From: Prunella strophiata
Lineage: Eukaryota; Chordata; Aves; Passeriformes; Prunellidae
Length of the DNA: 64,000 nucleotides
Assembly: GCA_036583965.1 (NCBI GenBank)
Contig: JAZBQD010000014.1
Location: 2,735,191-2,799,190 of the forward strand
Reading direction: 5' to 3'
Shown here: piece by piece, positions 1 to 12,110 of the stretch
Layout: every line of letters starts with the position of its first letter
Numbering within the stretch: the first letter of the stretch is position 1
Made by a program: the position numbers and the translations under genes
The notes under the pieces: generated by a model
The model's input: only the letters and a program-made list of their open reading frames with translations
Told to the model about the DNA's origin: nothing
The model's database searches: none

Positions 1-719
1 TTAATATTTGCAGGGTTTGGAGCAATGGAAAAAGGCATAAAACCATGACAGCTTTCATTAATACAATTTTTGAGCTGTAATTCAAACAGTTGATCCAGAC
101 AGAGCTGAGTCATCCAACAGAAAGGCTTTTTCAGTAGCAGAAGGATGGATTAGATGTATGGAGAAAGCATTTCTTACTCAGCTGTCTCCATCAGGACATC
201 AAAGCAATGCAGTTTCAAACAGTGTGGGTATGTTTTGTTTGGTGGTTTGGTTTTTTTTTGGGTTTTTTTTAACCTGGCAAACTTGTAAAACTTGGCTGGC
301 TCTCTCACCATGACTCCTTTCATTACTGACCCAGGTGTTAGAACTGTGTGGGGAGGTGCAGAGAAGCCACATGGTTTGCCTTGACCTGTCACTGGAAGGA
401 AATTATGCCAGCAGTATTAATGGTATCACAATACATTTTATAGTTATCTATAGTAACTATCTCTTGTAATTATCTATTACAATTGCTGCAAACAAGACAT
501 CACTACCAGTATTGATGTCCAGGAATTTTCCTGCTGGGGTAAAAGAGCCTTTCCCATCTGGTGTTGAAAGACCATAAATACATTATTAGAGCTGCAGCCT
601 TTTGTACTTACTCTTACTTCAGGTGAAGGATTTTCACGTGGATGCTTTGTATAATTGACAGTCCAGAGGTGTCATAAAAGCATTAAAGGATCTATAATGA
701 GGTGGGGGAAGAAAACTGC
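1..719. other. Intron sequence, nothing recognised
   Basis: AT-rich non-coding sequence upstream of the first CR1 fragment. It has a T-rich patch with a few G at 237-272 and no open frame of note on either strand. By position it belongs to a 5' intron of PDE3A. Confidence 0.6.
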
Positions 720-1035
720 AGAATCATAGAACAGTTTGGGTTAGAAGGGACCCTAAAGCTCATCCAGTTCCAACCCCCTGCCATGGCAGGGACACCTCCC
801 ACTGTCCCAGGCTGCTCCCAGCCCCATCCAACCTGGCCTTGGGCACTGCCAGGGATCCAGGGGCAGCCACAGCTGCTCTGGGCACCCTGTGCCAGGGCCT
901 GCCACCCTCACAGAACATAATTTCTGCCTAACATTTATTCTAAACCTACTCTCTGGCAGTTTGAAGGCATTCCCCCTTATTCTCTCACTACACTTCCTGA
1001 TGAGGAGTCCTAAAATGACCCAAGCTTTCTGATTA
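720..1035 (-). mobile_element. CR1 LINE, 3' end fragment
   Basis: The left edge reads agaatcatagaa, the reverse complement of the CR1 3' terminal repeat TTCTATGATTCT. It is followed by the antisense CR1 3' tail: ttgggttagaagggaccc, tccagttccaaccccctg, catccaacctggcc and a ccaccctcacag block. Similarity fades near 1030. This is a 5'-truncated non-LTR retrotransposon copy in reverse orientation, with no coding capacity. The wording of the tail (gccagggatccaggggc) resembles CR1 copies common in songbirds, which is an inference from memory. Confidence 0.92.
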
Positions 1036-1535
1036 CTGTGTGCTATCCTAGTGCCCAGCAAAAAGCAAGGAAGGAGGAAAAGTTTCATTGGAGAGAAGAA
1101 AATATTCCTCAGTTATTTCAGTGCAGCTTTAGATCCTCTCTTTTGCTATTACTCTGAAAATTGTCTGGAGAGGAACAGCATTAAACTTAATTAATTAAGT
1201 TCCTTGAAAGGTTAGGAGAAATTCAGGAGGTTCTGATTTTTGCAGAATAGAAAAGATTTATTTTTTTTTTATCCTTTTGTGATTCAGTTACGTTGTTGCC
1301 AGTTTGTGTCCCTTAAAAAATGCACCTGTTGTAAAAAAAACCCAAGATCTTGCTGAAAAATTAAGGTGAGTGATGTGTTAGGTATACTTAAATACCTTAA
1401 AATCTAGGAAGAAAAAAAGGAAAGTGGAATCACTGGTTTACCATAATGTAAAACTAAAATCCACGTATGAACTCCTGAAGTTACTCTATCAAGACTGATT
1501 TAAAAAGCTCTGATTCAGTGAAGGGTTTGGGTTGG
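1036..1535. other. Intron sequence with AT palindrome
   Basis: Non-coding and AT-rich. It contains a perfect 18-base palindrome at 1184-1201 (centre ttaattaattaa) and short homopolymers at 1259-1270. Nothing else was recognised. Confidence 0.55.
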
Positions 1536-2011
1536 TTTTTTTTTTTTTTTAAGAGCTGGTAGGTTTTCTATGGCATGTGTTGAAACAGGAGGGGAAGCTA
1601 CTACAGTGCATGTCATACTCCTTAATGGCCCACTTGGAAAACATGTTCCTTTTCTGCACGTGGGAGTGGAATGCAAAGTGCTGTAGTTCCAGGTGGAGAT
1701 GGATCTCAAATGAAATTCACTGGGGCCTGTGGGAATTTCTGTTTGCAGCAGTTTGTCTCGTGATAAGCATCTGCAATTCAATACAATGTTAATGGCACGA
1801 GTAAAAAGCTGTCTTTACAATATTTAACTTGCTCGTGGCTTCTACCATGACCATCACTGCACTCCCCTTTTGAGACTGCCCACATGGATGTGTATGCATG
1901 TTGTAGGATTCCTTTTCTTTTAGAATAATTATACTACTAAGGCTGCTCTAATTAGATTGAATAATAGGTTGTCTTACAAAGAGCAGGGAGTTCCTGGCTA
2001 CATACTTGTTC
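1536..2011. repeat. Tandem duplication A, first copy
   Basis: The unit starts with a 15-base T run (1536-1550) and aagagctggtaggttttc at 1551, and ends at tacatacttgttc near 2011. It recurs immediately downstream at an offset of 479 bases. The copies are almost identical, but this one holds 55 bases (about 1767-1821) missing from the second. No coding function is seen. The open frames that show up in both copies are by-products of the duplication. Confidence 0.93.
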
Positions 2012-2435
2012 TTTTTTTTTTTTTTTTTTAAGAGCTGGTAGGTTTTCTATGGCATGTGTTGAAACAGGAGGGGAAGCTACTACAGTGCATGTCATACTCC
2101 TTAATGGCCCACTTGGAAAACATGTTCCTTTTCTGCACGTGGGAGTGGAATGCAAAGTGCTGTAGTTCCAGGTGGAGATGGATCTCAAATGAAATTCACT
2201 GGGGCCTGTGGGAATTTCTGTTTGCAGCAGTTTGTCTCGTGATAAATTTAACTTGCTCGTGGCTTCTACCATGACCATCACTGCACTCCCCTTTGAGACT
2301 GCCCACCATGGATGTGTATGCATGTTGTAGGATTCCTTTTCTTTTAGAATAATTATACTACTAAGGCTGCTCTAATTAGATTGAATAATAGGTTGTCTTA
2401 CAAAGAGCAGGGAGTTCCTGGCTACATACTTGTTC
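2012..2435. repeat. Tandem duplication A, second copy
   Basis: Direct repeat of 1536-2011, starting with an 18-base T run (2012-2029) and aagagctgg at 2030. It lacks about 55 bases present in the first copy (junction near 2245, tgataa joined to atttaac). Elsewhere I see only one-base differences, in a T run (four T against three) and at cccacatgg against cccaccatgg. The copy ends at a third poly-T run. Confidence 0.93.
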
Positions 2436-4156
2436 TTTTTTTTTTTTTTCCTTTCTTTTTTCATCCCTGAAGACAGCACTGCCTGCTGTAAGTGCTTCCT
2501 GCTGGGAATTTTCTCCATGGGTTTGAAATGAAGCAGGAAGTGCAAAGTGAATTTCATTACATTTCATGCTTAATTTTAAAGATTAATACGTGTTAGAATG
2601 AAGAATTTAGGCACGAAACTTCAAAACTGAGTTCCAAATTAAAGAAATTCCTAAGTGTTTAGGAATATTTAATCCACCTAAGGAAATGTCTCTCTCTCTC
2701 TCAAATATACACATGCAGTCTATAAAACCACATCACGTGAGGGGAAAATATTCATTTTCCCCATACACATTTGTAGTGTTGGCACATGCCACAAGAAAGT
2801 GTGACTAGCAGAATTCCTCCTTGGAATATTATTGCTCTGCAGAAAAAATATGCAAGCAGTCCTTTAATCATTCTGCTAGAACACAGCACTTGATGCTGCC
2901 AGGATCTTCCAGGTGGGACCCACGGCACGCTGTGCGCGCACGTTTTTACGAGGGCTCCTGGCTGTGTGGGAGTAATTTGTTGCTCTGTCATCAGGACTTG
3001 TTTGGCTTGCTGGAGATGTAGGCGTAGCCCCAGAGCCAGTGAAATCGAGCAACCATCCCTCCAGCGTTGGAGAAGCAGGGTGATGGAGGGAGAGACACAG
3101 GTCCAGCCTTTTTGATTCTCTGTAACCACAAAAGCTCTCGACTGCACATCCGAGGTGCTGCGTTTTACCCCTGCAGTTCCTAAGCAACAGCAATTTCCAG
3201 ATTGAGTGCGTCTGGTGTTGTCTGTACCTACTCCAGGCTCCTTCCTGGGAGGCTGCTCGCTGCCTCAGCCTCTTGCTGTGGCACTGCAAGGACACAGCTG
3301 CTCTGGAGGAGCAGCAGAACCTGGCCTCTGACCGCTCTGCACCTTGCAGCTCACAAAATTGCGTGCTTCGGGGAGCTCTGCCAACTGCAATGAAGAGCAG
3401 GAGTCAGAATTGAGGTTCTTGCCACTGGTTTGGGACAGGAGCCTTCTTTGGTCAAGTGTGGCAAGCCTGTGCAGCAGACTGGGGATGATGAGCCGGAATC
3501 TCTGTACCTGCTGAAGCGGCAGGTGGGAGTCCATTCCCGCCGCGGACCAGGTACGGTGCTCTGGGAACCTGTGGTGTCTCAGCCTGCCCCAGTGCCACTG
3601 CCAGGAGAACCACAGGGACCCCATGGGGGTGTAGGGCTTCTCTGGACACACTGAGAGCCAGCTGCTTGCTATTTATTTGTTGTCCCCAAGATGAATGCTG
3701 TAAAACGTTGGGAACGCTGATTGTGCAAGGGCATGTGCTTGTGAAGGTGGAGATGCCATGGCAGCCCACTGATGCAGATGTATTTAACCAAAAAAGTCTC
3801 CCTGTCTCAAAAAGGAGACTTTCCTAAAGGCTTCAGGGGTATTTTAAACTGAGGGGCTAAGGGAAATTGTAGTCTACCGTTGATGGGTTGGTGCATGACT
3901 TTTTTGTGTTTCATATCTTACATGTGTGTGTGTGTGTGTGAGGCCACTGAGGCATTGGCAGAACCCTGGTGTTTTCAGAGTCATTCCAAGTGTGCTAACC
4001 AAGATGAGAGTAAAGCAGATGCAAGCAGAACATATGTAAACATCTGCTGGGAAAAGCAAATACTGTCACCAGAAGCAGGATTAAGATGTGATGAATGGCA
4101 GTGTGATTAGTATATTTCCTACTTGCTCCAGGCACTCAAAGATTCTCTGATTTTTA
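2436..4156. repeat. Tandem duplication B, first copy (about 1.65 kb)
   Basis: The duplicated block runs from the T run at 2436-2449 to gattctctgatttttatt at 4141. The same sequence recurs at 4157-5816 with an offset of 1650. It includes a (CT)n patch near 2690, a (TG)9 microsatellite at 3923-3940 and a somewhat GC-richer centre (2880-3660). The open frames in this region are not real genes: none matches a family I know, they overlap on both strands, and their frames break between copies. Bases 2462-2549 have no counterpart in the second copy, where a different stretch of about 18 bases stands instead. Confidence 0.94.
3923..3940. repeat. (TG)9 microsatellite
   Basis: Nine TG units inside duplication B. 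The second copy at 5573-5590 has the same length, which is unexpected for an old duplication because such tracts change length quickly. Confidence 0.95.
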
Positions 4157-5816
4157 TTTTTTTTTTTTTTCCTTTCTTTTTCATGGTTGATAGATGATGA
4201 ATTTCATTACCATTTCATGCTTAATTTTAAAGATTAATACGTGTTAGAATGAAGAATTTAGGCACGAAAACTTCAAACTGAGTTCCAATTAAAGAAATTC
4301 CTAAGTGTTTAGGAATATTTAATCCACCTAAGGAAATGTCTCTCTCTCTCTCAAATATACACATGCAGTCTATAAAACCACATCACGTGAGGGGAAAATA
4401 TTCATTTTCCCCATACACATTTGTAATGTTGGCACATGCCACAAGAAAGTGTGACTAGCAGAATTCCTCCTTGGAATATTATTGTTCTGCAGAAAAAATA
4501 TGCAAGCAGTCCTTTAATCATTCTGCTAGAACACAGCACTTGATGCTGCCAGGATCTTCCAGGTGGGACCCACGGCACGCTGTGCGCGCACGTTTTTACG
4601 AGGGCTCCTGGCTGTGTGGGAGTAATTTGTTGCTCTGTCATCAGGACTTGTTTGGCTTGCTGGAGATGTAGGCGTAGCCCAGAGCCAGTGAAATCGAGCA
4701 ACCATCCCTCCAGCGTTGGAAGAAGCAGGGTGATGGAGGGAGAGACACAGGTCCAGCCTTTTTGATTCTCTGTAACCACAAAGCTCTCGACTGCACATCC
4801 GAGGTGCTGCGTTTTACCCCTGCAGTTCCTAAGCAACAGCAATTTCCAGATTGAGTGCGTCTGGTGTTGTCTGTACCTACTCCAGGCTCCTTCCTGGGAG
4901 GCTGCTCGCTGCCTCAGCCTCTTGCTGTGGCACTGCAAGGACACAGCTGCTCTGGAGGAGCAGCAGAACCTGGCCTCTGACCGCTCTGCACCTTGCAGCT
5001 CACAAAATTGCGTGCTTCGGGGAGCTCTGCCAACTGCAATGAAGAGCAGGAGTCAGAATTGAGGTTCTTGCCGCTGGTTTGGGACAGGAGCCTTCTTTGG
5101 TCAAGTGTGGCAAAGCCTGTGCAGCAGACTGGGGATGATGAGCCGGAAATCTCTGTACCTGCTGAAGCGCAGGTGGGAGTCCATTCCCGCCGCGGACCAG
5201 GTACGGTGCTCTGGGAACCTGTGGTGTCTCAGCCTGCCCCAGTGCCACTGCCAGGAGAACCACAGGGACCCCATGGGGGTGTAGGGCTTCTCTGGACACA
5301 CTGAGAGCCAGCTGCTTGCTATTTATTTGTTGTCCCCAAGATGAATGCTGTAAAACGTTGGGAACGCTGATTGTGCAAGGGCATGTGCTTGTGAAGGTGG
5401 AGATGCCATGGCAGCCCACTGATGCAGATGTATTTAACCAAAAAAGTCTCCCTGTCTCAAAAAGGAGACTTTCCTAAAGGCTTCAGGGGTATTTTAAACT
5501 GAGGGGCTAAGGGAAATTGTAGTCTACCGTTGATGGGTTGGTGCATGACTTTTTTGTGTTTCATATCTTACATGTGTGTGTGTGTGTGTGAGGCCACTGA
5601 GGCATTGGCAGAACCCTGGTGTTTTCAGAGTCATTCCAAGTGTGCTAACCAAGATGAGAGTAAAGCAGATGCAAGCAGAACATATGTAAACATCTGCTGG
5701 GAAAAGCAAATACTGTCACCAGAAGCAGGATTAAGATGTGATGAATGGCAGTGTGATTAGTATATTTCCTACTTGCTCCAGGCACTCAAAGATTCTCTGA
5801 TTTTTATTTTTTTTTT
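4157..5816. repeat. Tandem duplication B, second copy
   Basis: Direct repeat of 2436-4156. From 4201 to 5790 it matches 2551-4140 with three substitutions that I could find (near 4426, 4485 and 5073) and about nine one-base indels, nearly all in short homopolymers. The last roughly 600 bases look identical. It carries the second (TG)9 at 5573-5590 and ends in a T run at 5807-5816. Confidence 0.94.
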
Positions 5817-8774
5817 CAATACTTTGCTTAGAATGTACAGATAATAAAAGAAATAATTACAGAAAGAATATTGGTGAGCTAACAGCTCCAGTCTCTTCTC
5901 AATCATAATTCCATCTCAGTTTTCCATTTATAAAACAGTTGACTATGAATGGTAGTTTTTATCTGTAGAAAAGAGAGACATTTTTGACAGGAAGAAGAAC
6001 AGAAATGCATCCCAGTTTTTGAGAAGCATCCTCCTGTGCATTTTTATTAAGAGGGAGAAGGGCAGGGCAGATTTCATACCATATTTTACAGAGTTGTAGA
6101 TTCTAAAGATAAATCATGCCACTTGGAACTTTTAGAGATCTCAGACATGTTAGTTGTCAAAAAAACACAAACCATGCTGTCACATTATTGTTCACAATAA
6201 AATAATAAGGCATTGTTGATTCATGCAATTTTATTGTACTGAAAGGAGTTTAATTGATCCAGATCAGTCCAGCATTCTTAAAAGGGTAAATAAATGCTCT
6301 GTTAGGAAGTGGATCACTGGTGATCTTGTTTCTGTTAAATGCAGAGACACTGATGCTGTTCCAAAGGAAAGCTGGTTTTCTGCCTTACTTTTCCAGCATT
6401 TCCTTTGAATCACTTTAACCCTAATGTTGCATTGCATCATACATCATATTTTAACACAGCATGTGGGAAAAACAAATATTCCTCACCTCGATGTGAGGCG
6501 TGCTTGGCTGCACTGAGCTGTGCATCAGCTCCACCAGCAGTCCCTCAATCCCTCTGGAGGGTTTTAGAAGAGGAAAGGGAATATCCCTGCCCCATCTGCC
6601 ACTCTGGGAGAGTGAGGCTCAGCAAGTGCTGCACAGTTAACCTGGGCGTGGTGTGAGTCTGCAAGGACTGACTGAGGGAAAATGCAGTCACCTGTGCAAG
6701 ATGACAACCCCAAAGTGGCAACTTCCTGAGTGTTTCAGGCTGGTCCTGTTCACAAGTTATTGTATAAAAATAATACCTCTCTTTTGGTGCAAATCCATAT
6801 TTTAGTCCTTAAAGGGATGCAGTCTCTTACCGTGTTCTAGGCTGACCTTGACAAAATGACTTTATGCTTTGCAGGTAAGCAGTTACATTGTAGGTTACTT
6901 CTCTACTCAGAGTAAATAAAAGTTATTTCTGTTAAAAAATGACAAAACCTCTCCTAATGGGCTTATTGCCACCTAAGATGAAAATAAAAACCAACCAAGA
7001 AAATTACCTAAAGGAAGGAAATAAAATCAAACTGTAAAAGTGGGATATGTGGCTTGATCTTGCTTCTAGTGTAAAACAGTGTGGCACGTGTGACTTTCAA
7101 GAAAGTGGAAGCTGTGAGTCACAGTGAAGTTTGATACTCTATTTGAACATACTTTCTGGGCTTTTTAAGTCACAGAGTGGTTTTTATTCCTCATGAAATC
7201 AAATGACACCCAGAGCTGTTTAGGCAAGGATGAGCAGCCTGAGAAGCAAGGGTAGAGAAAAACCAAGAGCAGTTATGATGTCTGTAGACAATACAGTTGG
7301 AGGTTGTTGGCTGGGGGGTTTTTTTGGAGCTAGGTTGTTATATAATTTTATTTTTGATCTTTTGAGCATTGTTTATGCTCTCAGACACTACATCACAGAG
7401 GTCTCCATGGTTTCCAGGCTCTGGTATGACAAAGGAATTTTCCGTTCATTGTTTTGTATTTTATGGGTGTGAAAGAATGAGGAAAGTGGATTTAACTGGG
7501 AACCCTGAATTAGATCTCTTTGGGTTTGGTTGGTGAAAAATGTCTGATCTTCCTCTTTATTTTTATATGTAGAAGAAACATCTTTATCCTGGGGGTGTTT
7601 TGCATGGGTAAATTTAAGCTAAATAGTGATAAATTTAATATCATCTATTGGCCTCTATTTGAAAAACTGTAATATTTCTTCATTCTTTAATCTTGAATGA
7701 CTTTGTCAATCATTTCAGAAGGAATTACCCTTATATAACTAAGGAAAGAATTTGTGAGGGCTTTTCTTTCTTGACCATCCAGCTGTTCAGATTGCTTGAA
7801 AGCTCTCCCTGAAGTTTCAGTACAGAGGTTTGGGTGGGGTAATTCTCTGTTGTTTTTATTTGGTGTATGTACCTGAGGATCTTGTTTTCAGGAATAAAAA
7901 ATCCTAATTTTTTGTTCCTGAGAGCTGCAACTGAGAATGCTTTCACTGAATGGATATAGATTTAAAATGTTGTTGTAGCCAGATGAGCTAGAGGTGTTAA
8001 ATATTTGCTGTAATGCTGTTGAGTATTTCCACCTACCTGAAATTCCCTATAAATTTCATGAGCTGTAGCCCTTGAGCATAAGGTCCTAAGGCAGGAAAAA
8101 TCTTCCCACATTATCCCATGATGGAAACTTCTAATTGTGTCATTGATGACTGTGAACTTAAAAACACAAACTAGATTTTCACAACGATGTAAGAAGAACA
8201 TGACCAATAGTTGCTCTAGGGATTTATATACTTTATGTATATTTTTATATATTTTTTAAATATTCATATATTTATATCTATTTTTTAGCTGTGGATATTT
8301 GAAAAGAATGCACTATGCAGTTCAATAAAAGCAGTAATATTTTTTTAGGTAGGAATTCATGCTTGCAGCAGTGTGAGCAGTGGTGTAATGCTTTCTGCAG
8401 CATTAGATTGGGATGGGTTAGTGTAAAACCCATGGAGTGGTGCTTCCCTTCCCTGACAGATTTACAGCCCAGCTGTGCCTAGGGCAGTTTGCATGCACAG
8501 TGCAATATCCTGTTCCTTACCTTTGGTGTGGTAGATGGGACAAACTTCCACTGGGTTTGTGGAAGGGTGCTCAGCAGCAAATGAGCTGATCCTGACTGAG
8601 TCATAACTGCAAAGTGATAAAGCAAGGGATTTTCTGGGTTTCATATGGCATTACATCATGCAGTCTTCATATTCACTGTGTGTTCAGTGCAAGGCAGGGC
8701 CCTGCTGGGACACATCACTGCAGTGATCCTTGTACCTAACCAGATCCTTTCTACTTTTCCTGAAAACAGTTTAC

Positions 8775-8780
<6 letters not shown>
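5817..8780. other. Intron sequence, nothing recognised
   Basis: Non-coding and AT-rich, with a strongly AT-rich stretch at 8221-8290 (runs of tttatatattt type). No repeat family or open frame with family similarity was seen on either strand. Confidence 0.55.

Positions 8781-8807
<27 letters not shown>
8781..8807. repeat. Poly-A run, 27 bases
   Basis: Uninterrupted A run. It could be the tail of an old + strand retro-insertion, but the sequence before it resembles no element or processed transcript I recognise. Confidence 0.9.
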
Positions 8808-8810
<3 letters not shown>

Positions 8811-10300
8811 GGTTTCCTGTTAAGAATGTTTTTGTGGGTGTCCACAAAAGTTCTTCATTGTTAATAAAACCTTACATTATCCTTTCATTCAGCAGACAAG
8901 CTTTCAGAGCTTTAGTGGCAGAGGTTTGCAGGGTTTGGGATGTTATGAGAAAGAGGCCTCCTGGCAGGGTTGTGGTTGGGTTGGTTTGGTTGGAATATGG
9001 AGCTGGGGCTGGGGGAGGAGAGTTGCTTTTGCACAGCAGGAAAGGTGCAGAAAGCTGAGCCTGGGATGAAGGAATGACCTAGGAAATTCTTCCTTGCTTT
9101 CTAATGCAGCAGATGAGTGATCTAGCAGAGCAGAAAGCTATCTCACAGAAATAATCTGCCTCAGATTTGTCCTTGCTTCTCTTGGAATGAGAATTTGAGG
9201 CACAGGCTCTCTCTGGGACTGTGGGACCATTTCTTTTTGTCCTGCAGGCTTTCTGCCCTGCTGCTCTGAGGTAAGGCAGGACCTGTCACTACTGCCAGTT
9301 GTGACCCAGATGATGTGGGTAGACCTCCTGCAACCTTCCACATCCATCACTCACCCTAGGGGGGAGAAAAAACCTTTGAAATGGTGTCAGCCACCCTGAG
9401 AATCCTCTCTGCTCCCAAATTCTCTGTCTGAAAATGACTGGCAGGGGGACAGGAGTGGATTGGAAGCTCAGCAATGACTTTCACTCTGTCATGTCACTGT
9501 TCTTCATACCTAAGCAGGAGCTCAACGCAGATTTCCAGAAACTCTTCTTCCAAAGCCTTCTCCACCATTACTGCTCCCAGGTTTGCAGTGCAAGTCCTGG
9601 TGCTGCTCAGGCAGTCCAGCTGTGTGACAGAGAAGCTTGCTGACAACACTCAGATTGTATTTTCCTTTAGTCAGTGAGCAAGTTCCACTTCAGGAAGGCT
9701 GCAGTTTGTAGGATCAGAGCCATGCTGCAGATCAGTGCAGTTTGGAAAAGGAATCAGTACTGAAATGCACACAGGAGTGGGAAATACATGCTGGTGAAAT
9801 GACTCCTTGTACTCCTACCATGCTGCTTTTTCAAGAAGTTTGGCATGGTGCCATTTGTCTCAGTATTTTGAAAAGCAGAGATAGTGGCAGAAGCTGATAA
9901 TTGTCTTTTTTTTTTTCCTTTTTTCTTCCCCAAGCTTTTCCTCAGGCTGGGGAGTGCATGTCCACTGGTGTGGTGCAGATATAAATTGCCTGTGGCAATT
10001 GCATTGAGAGGATGAGATTGTGAACTGTCATAATTTGGAGCAGAGGAAGGAGATTTTTTTTCCATCTGGGGTGATCAGACTCCTGAAACACCCCTTAATC
10101 TCCCTGCATTTCTCTCTCTTTCTGGCAGTTTTCATAATTTAATTTTCAGCAGTTTTCATAATTTTGTTAAATCATTTGTTTTCAGAACCCTGATTTTTAT
10201 ATGATGTGATTTTTTGACTAAAGCTTGTATTTCTCAGTTGCCTTTTATAAATTTACAGTCTTAAGGTCTTATGGTTAAGAGATTTTTTTCATGTGCTTTT
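8808..10300. other. Intron sequence, nothing recognised
   Basis: Non-coding. A short local direct repeat (cagttttcataattt, twice) lies at about 10127-10163. The open frame at 8834-9058 contains a chance resemblance to the missing exon 2 and was rejected. Confidence 0.5.
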
Positions 10301-10437
10301 CTGGAGGGTTGGGGTTTTTTTTGTTGTTTGGGGTTATTGTTGGGGTTCTGTTGTTTGTTTTGTTTTGGGGGTTTGGTTTGGGTTTGTGGATGGTTTTGTT
10401 TGGTTGCTTTGGTTTTTTTGGGATTTTGTTTTCTAGT
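10301..10437. repeat. G/T-rich low-complexity block
   Basis: On the + strand this is almost purely G and T, with several GGGG and GGGGG runs separated by T-rich spacers. The frame at 10271-10525 translates into a Gly, Phe, Leu and Cys-rich peptide only because of this bias and is not a gene. The block could form G-quadruplexes. Confidence 0.85.
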
Positions 10438-12110
10438 TGCAGACTTAGGAAAAATTCGTTTGTTGGATTTAAGGGGATGTGAAATTTATTGGCATCTGAT
10501 GGTTAAAGTTGCTGGCTACCTTTAAGACCCATAAACTTACAGACTTTAGAGAGTTTAATCCCCTGAAATTCAAGTCCTCTGCTTTAGCACAAGCTTGACT
10601 TCTCTGCAGGTTTTCAGGCTGCAAATTCTCTGAATTGCCAAAATAGAGGCATCTGTATGCCAGTCTCTGAAACAACAGCTACACTGAGAATGTTGTGAGA
10701 CCAGAGTGGTGCACCTCAGAAGAGGTGAGTAGTTAAAAATGAGTCAAACAGTGTCCCTTAGTCTCCTGGAAATGCCTATGCTGGATAAAATTTTCCAAAT
10801 ACTTGACTGTTGCAAGGGGAAATGTCAGCACAAAAGTTCAGTTTTGAAAAAGTTTTAAGCAACTCCAAACAGGGTCTTAGGAAGGGAGGGATGGCCAAAT
10901 TAATAATGACTGGTACAGTCAGATGCTTTGTAATGAAAAAAAACCAAAACAACACACCCCAAGTTAAAATTAGGGCCTTTTGTGATGCTGGAAGACTACA
11001 TTTTAGTTCCTGACAACTGTGCCAAGCTGAGACTCGTGCCACAGGGTGCTCTTTTAATTTCCAATAACACCTTAAATTTCACTTACTGCCTGTGTGCATT
11101 CCAGGTATTTGTCACCTTCCCAAGCACATTTTTTAACACAATCATTGCAAAATTTCAGCTTCCTCTATTCAGAGATGAACCCAATTATGGAATGAATGTG
11201 ATTAATGTATTTAATTTTTTACTGAGGCAGGGCTTATTCCTAGTCTTCAGCCAGGGTGCTTCCACTGGATGTTGCAGTAGCATCACTGGGGGATGTGGGC
11301 TGCCCTAACCTTACTTACTGAGTTTCCACAATGCCACTGTTGTTGGAAGATATCTTCATTAATGAGGACAAAATGAACTGGCTGGTTTCACTCTATAATG
11401 GAAGCTTCATTTTAAAAGCATTTTTATTAATATTGGTTTGTTTGGGCTTTTTTTTCCCCCCTGAGTTTTGTGTCCATACTGGGGCAGATATGTATGCTTG
11501 AACTGCTGCTCTCTGGGATAGTTTTAAAGTAAGTGAAAGTATTTCCTATTGTTCTTTCCTTGCAAGAAAACATGCTGAAATCTCTAGTAGCTCATTTTAT
11601 GAGTTCCCCAGTGGAAAAGCTCACAGCTGATCAGCTCTGCTCTCAACAGCAGATGTTCTTTTTCTTGACTTCAGTAGTAAGCTATAATTTTGTTCTATGT
11701 CTGACGGATCAGTGTTCAAAATTTCAAAATGAGTTATTGGAGCAGCCTCCTGAGATTTTTGAATAAGCTAGAGCTGGAGTAAATCTTCAAGTCAAGTCAT
11801 AAAAAAGAAAATTTCATGTCGGGTTAGATTTTGGAGATCAAAGGTTCGTTGTGTAATGGCTCTGTATTGCTCCATTTTCAATTCCTGAATAACCCTGAAA
11901 GTGACAGGAGCAGTATGAATTCTTACAGTCCATAAAGGAAGGCTAGGGATTATAAGGTTGAATCTGGAGTTCATAATTATTAAGTTGCTGGTCTTTATGC
12001 AGGGCTAGAAAAGCTGCTGGTTATGGTGAACAGACAAGCCCTTAGAGGAGAGGAAGAGGCATCAATTAGGGAACAGCAAAAAAGTAAAAAAGAAAATCCC
12101 AACATTTAGC
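10438..12110. other. Intron sequence, nothing recognised
   Basis: Non-coding. No repeat family was identified and there is no supported gene. Open frames of up to about 108 codons here lack family similarity and codon bias. Confidence 0.5.

Noticed and set aside
753..1088. Minus-strand open frame of 111 codons
   Set aside because: It lies almost wholly in the non-coding 3' tail of a CR1 element.
2752..5419. Many overlapping open frames of 60-180 codons on both strands in the duplicated region
   Set aside because: They match no family, overlap each other, and one-base indels between the copies break or shift them. They are by-products of a moderately GC-rich non-coding block appearing twice.
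8915..8990. Peptide VWDVMRKRPPGR, slightly like the missing PDE3A exon 2
   Set aside because: Only WD and a few basic residues agree, no phase-0 donor sits at the right place, and the real segment is expected to be highly conserved.
10271..10525. Gly/Phe/Leu/Cys-rich open frame resembling a membrane peptide
   Set aside because: The composition comes from a G/T-only low-complexity block, and two frames give similar peptides.
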